Below are positions 38,157 to 45,301 of a stretch of DNA of 64,000 bases, piece after piece. A program made the position numbers and the translations under genes. Origin of the DNA: Pseudomonadota bacterium (GTDB lineage: Bacteria; Pseudomonadota; Alphaproteobacteria; Rhizobiales; Xanthobacteraceae); contig JAEWHP010000015.1 of NCBI GenBank assembly GCA_023387735.1, positions 109,913-173,912 on the forward strand. Direction: 5' to 3'. Position 1 is the first letter of the stretch, and the number at the start of each line of letters is the position of its first letter. Below the pieces are notes generated by a model. It had not been told where the DNA came from. It was given only the letters and a program-made list of their open reading frames with translations, and made no database searches.

Positions 38157-38295
38157 GCGGAACGCCGCCGATATCGGCAAGCCGCCGTGGAATTGCCACC
38201 TCAAGGATTTCGTCCCGACCGCTGGCGCTGCGCGGATCGACCCGTTATAGGACTGCCAGTAGCCTCATTTACGTCTTCCGGCAGCACGAGCGACC

Positions 38296-38616
38296 ATGGC
38301 CAAAATTCACTTTGTCGACCATTCCGGCGAAAAACGAACGATCGAAGTCGAAAACGGCGCGACCGTGATGGAAGCCGCGATCCGTAACGCCATTCCGGGC
38401 ATCGAAGCCGAATGCGGCGGCGCCTGCGCGTGCGCGACCTGCCATGTCTATGTCGACGAAGCCTGGCGCGAGAAGGTCGGCGCTCCGACGCCGATGGAAG
38501 AGGACATGCTGGATTTCGGCTTCGACGTGCGGCCGAATTCGCGTCTGTCCTGCCAGATCAAGGTGACCGACGACCTCGACGGTCTCGTCGTTTCGACGCC
38601 CGAGCGGCAGGCGTAA
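38296..38616 (+). CDS. 2Fe-2S ferredoxin (adrenodoxin/FdxB type)
   Basis: A 106-residue protein with cluster ligands C40, C46, C49 and C86 in the pattern CX5CX2C...C (ECGGACACATCH and LSCQIKV). This matches vertebrate-type ferredoxins that serve P450s, ring hydroxylases or Fe-S assembly. DGLVVSTPERQ is the usual family end. The ferredoxin-NADP reductase gene lies 0.6 kb away on the same strand and is a natural partner. It has its own upstream gap of 139 bp. Confidence 0.92.
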   Translation: MAKIHFVDHSGEKRTIEVENGATVMEAAIRNAIPGIEAECGGACACATCHVYVDEAWREKVGAPTPMEEDMLDFGFDVRPNSRLSCQIKVTDDLDGLVVSTPERQA

Positions 38617-38632
38617 TTCTAAGGCGTAATTC

Positions 38633-39088
38633 TCAGTTCGGATTCACGCCGCGGCGAATCCAGCGCTGCAGGTTGGCCAGGATATCCGGCGTCAGCGGCG
38701 TCGGCTTGCGGGTGGCCTCGTCGAGCAGCACCGATACCGATCGCGCCGACGCCACGCATTTGCCTTCGGAGAACACGACCTGGTCGAAGGTGACTGAGGT
38801 CCGGCCGAACTTGACGACGCCGAGCCCCATTTCGATCGTGCCCGGCCAGCGCAGTTCGGCGCGGAAATGGATGTCGAGCCGGACCATGATCCAGGCGACG
38901 CCGTCCGGCATCAGCCCGTAGCTGCGATCCTTCATCAGCGTGACGCGGCCGGTCTCGAAATAGGTCGCATACACCGCGTTGTTGACGTGGTGGTTCGGGT
39001 CGAGGTCGGCAAACCTCACATTGTCCGACAGGCGGTAGGGAAAATCTTCCAGACGGGGGTCAGCGTCGGAACGCAAGGGGGCATTCAC
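38633..39088 (-). CDS. Acyl-CoA thioesterase, 4HBT hot-dog family
   Basis: About 151 residues from GTG 39088, chosen because GGAG lies 10 bases upstream; an ATG at 39139 would add 17 residues that look like untranslated leader. The hot-dog signature is RFADLDPNHHVNNAVYATYFETGR, with the catalytic Asp in DLDPNHHVNN as in 4-hydroxybenzoyl-CoA thioesterases and YbgC-like enzymes. The C-terminal half reads FGRTSVTFDQVVFSEGKCVASA. It probably hydrolyses short or aromatic acyl-CoA. It converges with the ferredoxin gene. Confidence 0.87.
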   Translation of the reverse strand: MNAPLRSDADPRLEDFPYRLSDNVRFADLDPNHHVNNAVYATYFETGRVTLMKDRSYGLMPDGVAWIMVRLDIHFRAELRWPGTIEMGLGVVKFGRTSVTFDQVVFSEGKCVASARSVSVLLDEATRKPTPLTPDILANLQRWIRRGVNPN

Positions 39089-39247
39089 AGGGCAAATCTC
39101 CGAAAACCTCGGACCCTTACAGCCCACTTGTCGAGCCACGGCAAGGGGTTGCCGCGGCCACGGACGTCATATTTGGCTTTCCTGTCAGGCCCGTGTTGGC
39201 TAGACAGTTTCGGCCTTCCCACCAGGTTCAACCGAAAAGAAGCTGAC

Positions 39248-40276
39248 ATGAGCGAAGCGATCAAAACCGATGTGCTGATCATTGGCGCAGGCCCGTGCGG
39301 ACTGTTCGCCGTTTTCGAACTGGGCCTCCTCGACATGAAGGCGCATGTGGTCGACATCCTCGACAAGATCGGCGGCCAGTGCGCCGAGCTCTATCCGGAA
39401 AAGCCGATCTACGACATTCCCGGCATTCCCCTCGTCACCGGGCAGGGCCTGACCGACGCGCTGCTGGAACAGATCAAGCCGTTCGGCCCGACCTTCCATC
39501 TCAACGAGATGGTGGAGACGATCGAGAAGATCGGCGATCCCGCCTTTCGCGTGACGACGGACGCGGGGAAGGTGTTCGAATGCAAGGTGGTGGTGATCTC
39601 CGCGGGCGGCGGATCGTTCCAGCCGAAGCGTCCGCCGGTGCCGGGCATCGAGGCCTATGAAGGCACCTCGGTGTTCTATGCAGTGCGCAAGATGGAGCAG
39701 TTCCGCGACAAGAACATCCTGATCGTCGGCGGCGGCGACTCCGCGCTCGACTGGACGCTCAACCTGCATCCGATCGCAAAGCGCGTGACGCTCTTGCATC
39801 GTCGTGACGATTTCCGCGCCGCGCCTCACAGCGTCGAGCAGATGCGCGCGCTGGTGGCCTCCGGCAAGATGGATCTGAAGATCGGTCAGGTGACCTCGCT
39901 CGAAGGCGAGGGCGGCAAGCTCTCCGGCGCCATGATGAAGGGCAACGACAACGCCGTCTCGAAGGTCGATTGCGATACGATGCTGCCGTTCTTCGGGCTG
40001 ACGATGAAGCTCGGCCCGGTGGCGAACTGGGGCGTCGCGCTCGAGAACAACCTGGTGCCGGTCGAGACCGCGGCGTTCGAGACCAATGTGCCGGGCATCT
40101 TCGCGATCGGCGACATCAACACCTATCCCGGCAAGCTGAAGCTGATCCTGTCCGGTTTCCACGAGGGCGCGCTGATGTCACAGAAGGCGCATCGCTACGT
40201 CTATCCGGACAAGCGGCTGGTGTTCCAGTACACGACATCCTCGTCGAGCCTGCAGAAGAAGCTCGGCGTCAATTAA
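39248..40276 (+). CDS. Ferredoxin-NADP(+) reductase, thioredoxin-reductase-like
   Basis: A 342-residue flavoprotein from the ATG at 39248. The FAD fold opens DVLIIGAGPCGLFAVFELG, the NADPH fold has ILIVGGGDSALDW, and the C-terminal FAD motif is GIFAIGDINTYPGKLKLILSG. The redox-active CxxC of thioredoxin reductase is absent, which marks the Bacillus YumC/Bradyrhizobium-Rhodopseudomonas type FNR. It would exchange electrons between NADPH and ferredoxin, plausibly the one at 38296. The C-terminal tail YTTSSSSLQKKLGVN covers the flavin in this group. Confidence 0.93.
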   Translation: MSEAIKTDVLIIGAGPCGLFAVFELGLLDMKAHVVDILDKIGGQCAELYPEKPIYDIPGIPLVTGQGLTDALLEQIKPFGPTFHLNEMVETIEKIGDPAFRVTTDAGKVFECKVVVISAGGGSFQPKRPPVPGIEAYEGTSVFYAVRKMEQFRDKNILIVGGGDSALDWTLNLHPIAKRVTLLHRRDDFRAAPHSVEQMRALVASGKMDLKIGQVTSLEGEGGKLSGAMMKGNDNAVSKVDCDTMLPFFGLTMKLGPVANWGVALENNLVPVETAAFETNVPGIFAIGDINTYPGKLKLILSGFHEGALMSQKAHRYVYPDKRLVFQYTTSSSSLQKKLGVN

Positions 40277-40295
40277 TGTTAACCAGCAACTGACC

Positions 40296-40329
40296 GAACA
40301 CGCTGCGGCGCGCTTGCCGCGGCGTGTTC
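40296..40329 (+). terminator. Long hairpin downstream of the reductase, without T tract
   Basis: GAACACGCTGCGGC pairs with GCCGCGGCGTGTTC (14 bp, one G-T pair) around a 6-nt loop, 19 bp after the stop codon. There is no T run, so termination or 3' end stabilisation are both possible. Confidence 0.5.
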
Positions 40330-40411
40330 CATCATGGTCCGGCTACTGGCACCGTCCGCCAAATGGCCTTAGTCTATGCCTATTCATTTGTGGATTAGTC
40401 AGGTGGCGACC

Positions 40412-41017
40412 ATGCGCAACATACTATCCAGATTTCGATTGATACTGCCGATCGCGATGGTGTTGGCGTTTGCCCCGGAACTCGCGGCACAGCCGGCGGA
40501 ACCGTCGGCGGCCGGGCTGTGGCAGAAAATGGAAAAGGGCAAATCGGTCGGATGGTTCCTGGTGGTGGAGCGCGAGGGGCTGTTCGAGGGCGCGTTTGCC
40601 AAGCTGTTTCTCGAGCCCGGCGATCCGCCTAATCCGACCTGCTCGAAATGCACCGACGATCGCAAGGATGCGCCGTGGCTCGGGCTCTCCTTCATCCGCG
40701 ACATGAAGCGCGATGGATTGAAATACGAGAACGGCAACGTGCTCGATCCGCGCGACGGCAAGATCTACAAGGCCAAGATGACGCTCAGCCCCGACGGGCA
40801 GACGCTGACCATGCGCGGCTATCTCGGCATCTCGCTGCTGGGCAGGGACGAGGTCTGGACCCGTCTGCCTGATACGGCGATGGCGCAGGTCGATCCCGCC
40901 ATCATTGCAAAATATCTCCCGGCGCAGGCCGCGGCGCTGAAGCCGCCTGCCGGTGCGCAGAAGGCTCCGGCCGCACCAAAGAAGACGACCGCGCCCGTGC
41001 CGGCACCCGCGCGCTAG
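40412..41017 (+). CDS. Secreted DUF2147-family protein
   Basis: About 201 residues from the ATG at 40412 (AGGTGG upstream), with signal peptide MRNILSRFRLILPIAMVLAF ending near LAAQ. The rest matches DUF2147: a lipocalin-like beta-sheet domain with GLWQKMEKGKSVGWFLVVEREG, CSKCTDDRKDAPWLGL, NGNVLDPRDGKIYKAKM and LTMRGYLGISLLGRDEVWTRL. The Cys pair CSKC is unusual and might bind metal or form a disulphide. It ends in a Pro/Ala/Lys tail. Its stop overlaps the convergent SGNH gene's stop by 3 to 4 bp (CTAG). The function is not known. Confidence 0.82.
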   Translation: MRNILSRFRLILPIAMVLAFAPELAAQPAEPSAAGLWQKMEKGKSVGWFLVVEREGLFEGAFAKLFLEPGDPPNPTCSKCTDDRKDAPWLGLSFIRDMKRDGLKYENGNVLDPRDGKIYKAKMTLSPDGQTLTMRGYLGISLLGRDEVWTRLPDTAMAQVDPAIIAKYLPAQAAALKPPAGAQKAPAAPKKTTAPVPAPAR

Positions 41018-43002
41018 TTCAGTCCGGTTCCGCCCGGCGGCCGCAGCATGCCAGGTGCATCCGGGATCGGCGGCACTGGTTGCGAGGTCACTTCAGGTAC
41101 CGCGGCATCCAGTTGCAGCACCGATGCTGCGGCGGGCGTCGCCGCATCCGCCATCGCGGCGTGGCCTTCGGCGCTCGGATGCACCGCGCCGCCATAGACC
41201 GCGGAGAGAATTCCCCAGGTCGCGTCGTGGATATCGGCGGGCTGCTGCGACGAAGGCAGGCCTTGCGGATAGGTCATGGCCGCGAAGTAACTGTCATTGG
41301 CGTCGCGGATCCAGCGCGCGCGCGGCAGGTAGGCGCGGTACTCGCCGGCGCTGCGGCCGCACAGCATCGGCTGGCTGGCGGCGGTGACGATATCAGGATC
41401 GAAGCTGTCGCCTTTCGCCGAAAAGCATGCCCGGTCGAACTCCGGATCGCTCTCGGCGCGGGCGCAGAAACCGTGGCCGGCAAAACTGCTCTGATGGCTG
41501 TCGACGAAGGTCATGCGATCGGCGCGCGGATCGCGGCACAGGATGCCGCTCTGGCACAGCGCGATCCCCTTCAACTGCGGCAGGAATTCGTGTTCGACGA
41601 AGTTCGATACGGCGGCGAGCCGCTGCGGCCGTGCGTTGAAGGACGGATGGATATCGAAGCCGGCGCGTCCGCCGGGGCAGGGCGCGCCGCCGCCCGTCAG
41701 CGTCGGGTTGGCGTAGGAAGTAAAGACCACGCGCGACAGGTCGCCGCCGACCAGCGGCTTCAGTGCGTCGCGCAGCTTTGCAAATCCCTGCGGCAGGTCG
41801 CGCGTCATCGCCGAGCGCGCGTCGTCCACCGACGCCATGACGCCGCTGCGCCGGAACAGCGCGCGCTCGGTCGTCGTGTCGACGATCACGTCGGCAACGA
41901 GCCCGGAAAAATAGATGTCGTTGGCGCCGACCGACAGCAGCACGAGGTCGAGGTTGCGATCGGGTTGCCGGCGCTTGGCGGCGTTGACGGCGTCGCGCAG
42001 TTCGGCCAGTTGCCCGTTGACCTTTCCCTGGCACGTACCGCCCGATTTCGACGGCAGGCAGTCGCGGGCGCGCTGCGAGCCGAACAGCCCGTCGGCGATG
42101 GTGGCGCCGGTGCAGGCCAGCGGCAGATAGGTGACCGCGATGTGCGGATATTGCACGGCGAGCGCCAGCGCGGTGCGCGTCTGGTAGCTGTACAGCGAGC
42201 GGTGGCAGGCCGGATTGAACCAGAGCGCGCTCTGCCGCTGCCAGACGGCGAGCGAATCGGGCGCCTCGCAGGCGCGCCCGCCCTTATAGCCGGCTCTGCT
42301 CGGGCGGTAATATTGCGCCGCTGCCGTGCCGAGATAGGAGCGGAAGCAGAAGCCTTCATCGGTCAGCGCGATCGGCCGGTCCGGATTTCCCTCGCCGGAA
42401 GCGACGCTGTCGCCAAGACCGGCAATGAAAATGTCGCGCACCGAGATTTCCGTGGTGGCGCGCTGGTTGCCTTCCGCGCTCGAGACATCGACGGTCGCGA
42501 CCGTGGCGCGGCCATAGCGAACCCTCAGATTGACCGGTTCGGCGCAGTCGAACGTAGAGGTCTGCGGGCCGTCGCCGTCGTCGAACGACCAGGCGCAGGT
42601 GGCGCCAACCGGAACCGGGCCGGTCAAACGAACCGCGACCGGATGATCGATCGGCGTGAGATAGCTTTCCTTGACGTTGTCGCGGGTGCAGGGCTCGCTG
42701 ACGCGGCCGGCGAGATCGATGCAGAGCCGGTTCACGGTGTTGCGCGCCCAGCCACGGCCATCGCTCTGCATCGCCAGCGCCTGTTCGGCGGCAAGCACGC
42801 TGCGGCCGCGACCGGCCTCCGTGTGCAGCATGAAATCCCGTTCCTCGCGGAACAGCCGGAAACGGTTGCGCACTTCCCACGAAATCTGCAGCGGCCCGTA
42901 GCCGCCGGCGGTCTGGGCTTCCGCAGTGGACGCGGTGAGCCCGGCCAGCGCGCCGGCGAGCAGCGCGACTGATATCAGTGGGCGTAGACAGGTTCCGGCC
43001 AT
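41014..43002 (-). CDS. Large secreted SGNH/GDSL-hydrolase protein
   Basis: A 662-residue protein from the ATG at 43002, with a signal peptide to about residue 29 (TASTAEAQ). Residues 120-190 resemble an Ig/PKD-like beta domain (CAWSFDDGDGPQTSTFDC, with a Cys pair). The hydrolase begins at FIAGLGDSVASGEGNPD (nucleophile Ser199), with the Asn block SVGANDIYF and the terminal D/H block HPSAEGHAAMAD. The long middle contains several Cys (CFRSY, CLPSKSGGTC, CQSGILC) that suggest disulphides. It probably deacylates or hydrolyses an ester on a surface or extracellular substrate. The size is about twice that of simple GDSL enzymes. Confidence 0.82.
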   Translation of the reverse strand: MAGTCLRPLISVALLAGALAGLTASTAEAQTAGGYGPLQISWEVRNRFRLFREERDFMLHTEAGRGRSVLAAEQALAMQSDGRGWARNTVNRLCIDLAGRVSEPCTRDNVKESYLTPIDHPVAVRLTGPVPVGATCAWSFDDGDGPQTSTFDCAEPVNLRVRYGRATVATVDVSSAEGNQRATTEISVRDIFIAGLGDSVASGEGNPDRPIALTDEGFCFRSYLGTAAAQYYRPSRAGYKGGRACEAPDSLAVWQRQSALWFNPACHRSLYSYQTRTALALAVQYPHIAVTYLPLACTGATIADGLFGSQRARDCLPSKSGGTCQGKVNGQLAELRDAVNAAKRRQPDRNLDLVLLSVGANDIYFSGLVADVIVDTTTERALFRRSGVMASVDDARSAMTRDLPQGFAKLRDALKPLVGGDLSRVVFTSYANPTLTGGGAPCPGGRAGFDIHPSFNARPQRLAAVSNFVEHEFLPQLKGIALCQSGILCRDPRADRMTFVDSHQSSFAGHGFCARAESDPEFDRACFSAKGDSFDPDIVTAASQPMLCGRSAGEYRAYLPRARWIRDANDSYFAAMTYPQGLPSSQQPADIHDATWGILSAVYGGAVHPSAEGHAAMADAATPAAASVLQLDAAVPEVTSQPVPPIPDAPGMLRPPGGTGLN

Positions 43003-43099
43003 GGCGCGTTTTGACGTTAGCGGTAAGGCAGAAATAAGAGAATTGGCGTGCGCCAGCCCAAAAGACATCCCGACGCAGATAACGTCGCTGTTACCGGCG

Positions 43100-44155
43100 T
43101 CAGGATTGGCGGCCCTTGATTTGCTGGGTCACTCTGGCCTTGGCCGTGCAGGCCTCGCCGAGCCGGCGGCGTTCCAGCCAGGGTTGCAGCAGGCTCAGCC
43201 AGAGCTCGCGCGTTCCCATGATCCAGATCGAGATGCCGAACGGGATCAGGAAATACAGGATGCGGAACACCACCAGCGTCGCCAGCAATTGCTCCTTGCC
43301 GAACTGCGGCAGCGCCACCAGCATCGCGGCATCGAACACGCCGAGGCTGCCGGGCGCATGGCTGGCAAACCCGAGCAGCGTCGCGAGAATGAACACGACG
43401 GCCAGCGACACGAAATCGATATGCGGCTCGGTCGGCATCAGCAGGTACATCGCCAGCGCGCAGAAGCCGAGGTCGACCACGCCGATCAGGACCTGAAGCA
43501 GCGTCAGCCGGGCCGACGGCAATACCACCTTCCAGCCGTTCTGGCCGAGTTCGCGGCGATCCTTGCCCATCAGCAGCCAGACGAAATAGGCGCCAATGCC
43601 GGCAAGGCAGCCGAGCGCGATCAGCCGGTTTACCGCCGGCGGCAGCAGGTCCATCGCCGTTGCCGCTTCGGGATGCCAGGCCATGCCGATGCCGAGCACG
43701 AACAGGTTGCCGAGCCAGAAGGTGAGGCCCGAGAGGAAGCAGATCTTGGCGACATCGATCGCCGACAGGCCGTAGTCGGAATAGATCCGAAACCGGATCG
43801 CGCCGCCGGTGAACACCGTGGCGCCGATGTTGTGGCCGATGGTGTAGCTGGTGAAGCTTGAAAGCGCGGCGATACGATAGGGGACGTGGTTCTTGCCAAT
43901 CGTTCGCAACGCGAAGAAATCGTAGAAGGTCAGCGTAAAGAATGCGCCGACCACGCAGAGCGCAGCCAGCCCGATGCGGTGCGGCTCGATTTCCGTCAGC
44001 GCGGTGAGAATGATTGCAGTATCGACCCCCTTCAGGGTGCGAACCAGGTGCGTGACCGCAAGAATGATGATGAGGAGACTCGCAGCGATCCCCAGCCGTT
44101 TCCAGCCGATCTTCTCCTTGAAGCCACGCCCGAGCGTGGTCAGCAGCCGATGCAT
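43100..44155 (-). CDS. UPF0104 / lysylphosphatidylglycerol synthase-type transmembrane protein
   Basis: A 351-residue polytopic protein, the second family member in this window (compare 4181-5140). It has the family segments LSSFTSYTIGHNIGATVFTGGAIRFRIYSDYGLS and FASHAPGSLGVFDAAMLVALPQFGKEQLLA, resembling the MprF flippase region more closely than the 4-kb copy does. About eight membrane helices are predicted; no catalytic domain follows. The function may be aminoacyl-lipid or lipid-linked sugar movement. It lies 97 bp upstream of the SGNH gene on the same strand. Confidence 0.83.
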   Translation of the reverse strand: MHRLLTTLGRGFKEKIGWKRLGIAASLLIIILAVTHLVRTLKGVDTAIILTALTEIEPHRIGLAALCVVGAFFTLTFYDFFALRTIGKNHVPYRIAALSSFTSYTIGHNIGATVFTGGAIRFRIYSDYGLSAIDVAKICFLSGLTFWLGNLFVLGIGMAWHPEAATAMDLLPPAVNRLIALGCLAGIGAYFVWLLMGKDRRELGQNGWKVVLPSARLTLLQVLIGVVDLGFCALAMYLLMPTEPHIDFVSLAVVFILATLLGFASHAPGSLGVFDAAMLVALPQFGKEQLLATLVVFRILYFLIPFGISIWIMGTRELWLSLLQPWLERRRLGEACTAKARVTQQIKGRQS

Positions 44156-44547
44156 TCATCCTCCCGGCGGGGCGGCAATACGTTAGATTTCAGGTCTGTC
44201 ACGACAGGCGACAGTCGACGGTCAGAGGCACCGCGCGCGAAGACCCATAAGCTAAAACCGGGCCGTTGTGCAGTCCTTGACAAGCCCGCCTTGTGGCCCG
44301 GTTCGCCGCCGCTGTCATACGCCCTACATATGTCTTTTCGTTAACGATTTGAGTCGCATCAAGGTCCGTTTCCAGGTCCTTTCCGCATGGAACGAATGTC
44401 ACGACGTGCCATCGCGGCGTTTTCAAGGCCTCAGGAACATCCCGATCGCAAGCCGGTTAGCCCCGCACCAAGCATCGAACATGATGGCGTGCGTGAGGCA
44501 TCGGAAGCCGCTGCGCTTTCGTGTTCCCAACGACGAGGATCCACGCA
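44156..44547. other. 392-bp intergenic region
   Basis: No gene is seen between the divergent UPF0104 and ferritin-like genes. It holds an inverted repeat with 9-bp arms (AACCGGGCC at 44256-44264, GGCCCGGTT at 44295-44303) and an EcfG-type promoter near its right end. Confidence 0.5.
44434..44458 (+). promoter_or_regulatory. EcfG-type (general stress response) promoter
   Basis: GGAAC at 44434-44438, a 16-bp spacer, then GGTT at 44455-44458. The consensus for alphaproteobacterial EcfG sigma is GGAAC-N16/17-CGTT; one -10 base differs. It is 89 bp before the ferritin-like gene, a family often under general stress control. Confidence 0.45.
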
Positions 44548-45054
44548 ATGGGACTGTTCACCAAAGACATCAAGACCATGGACGACCTGTTCGTCCACCA
44601 GCTGCAGGATATCTACTATGCCGAGAAGCAACTCGTTAAAGCGCTGCCCAAAATGGCCGAAAAGGCCACCGACAAGCAGCTGAAACAGGGCTTTTTGACC
44701 CATCTCGATGAAACCAAAACACATGTGCAGCGCCTCGAAGAGGTGTTCCGGATGCACGGCGCCGAAGTGAAGGCGGTCAACTGCCCCGCGATCGACGGCA
44801 TCATCAAGGAAGCCGACGAGGTGGCAGGCGAGGTCGCCGACAAGGACGTGCTCGACGCCGCCCTGATCAATGCAGCGCAGGCTGCCGAGCATTATGAAAT
44901 CACCCGCTACGGCAGCCTGATTGCATGGGCGCGTCAGCTCGGACGCAGCGATTGCGCCAGCGTCCTGCAGAAGACGCTCGATGAGGAGAAGATTACCGAC
45001 CAGAAGCTGACCTCGCTGGCCGAGGGCAAGGTGAACCTTCGCGCCGCCAGCTGA
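44548..45054 (+). CDS. Ferritin-like DUF892/YciF-family stress protein
   Basis: A 168-residue four-helix protein from the ATG at 44548 (MGLFTKDIKTMDDLFVHQLQDIYYAEKQLVKALPKMAEKA). Carboxylate and His positions typical of the diiron fold are present: E in YYAEKQL, TH in LTHLDETKTHVQRLEEVF, and the second-half pair AAEHYEITRYG and LDEEKITDQKL. YciF/YciE proteins are made under salt, stationary-phase or general stress; the exact reaction is unsettled. It has a plausible EcfG promoter upstream and a strong terminator 21 bp after the stop, so it is a single-gene unit. Confidence 0.9.
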   Translation: MGLFTKDIKTMDDLFVHQLQDIYYAEKQLVKALPKMAEKATDKQLKQGFLTHLDETKTHVQRLEEVFRMHGAEVKAVNCPAIDGIIKEADEVAGEVADKDVLDAALINAAQAAEHYEITRYGSLIAWARQLGRSDCASVLQKTLDEEKITDQKLTSLAEGKVNLRAAS

Positions 45055-45074
45055 TCCCCAACGAAAAATGAGGC

Positions 45075-45108
45075 AAAACGCCGCGCAGGACATTATGCGC
45101 GGCGTTTT
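45075..45108 (+). terminator. Intrinsic terminator after the ferritin-like gene
   Basis: A perfect 13-bp stem (AAAACGCCGCGCA with TGCGCGGCGTTTT), an 8-nt loop, and the T4 of the right arm as tract. It also gives a T tract on the opposite strand. Confidence 0.85.
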
Positions 45109-45301
45109 CAAGCTTTGTTGCCCAAAGCGATTCCCAGCCGAGCTCCTATCGAACCGTCGCCAATCGTCCCATTTCCGCGGGCATTTGGCGCGACCTTCAA
45201 CCCCTGCAAGCGTTTGTTCACCATCCGTGCAAGCCAGGACGCGATAGTTACCTCAAATATACAACTGGAACCGTACGTGCAGGCCCAACGGGGAGTTTGC
45301 A

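Noticed and set aside
44256..44303. 9-bp inverted repeat as terminator
   Set aside because: The loop is 30 nt, no T tract follows, and it lies between divergent genes.
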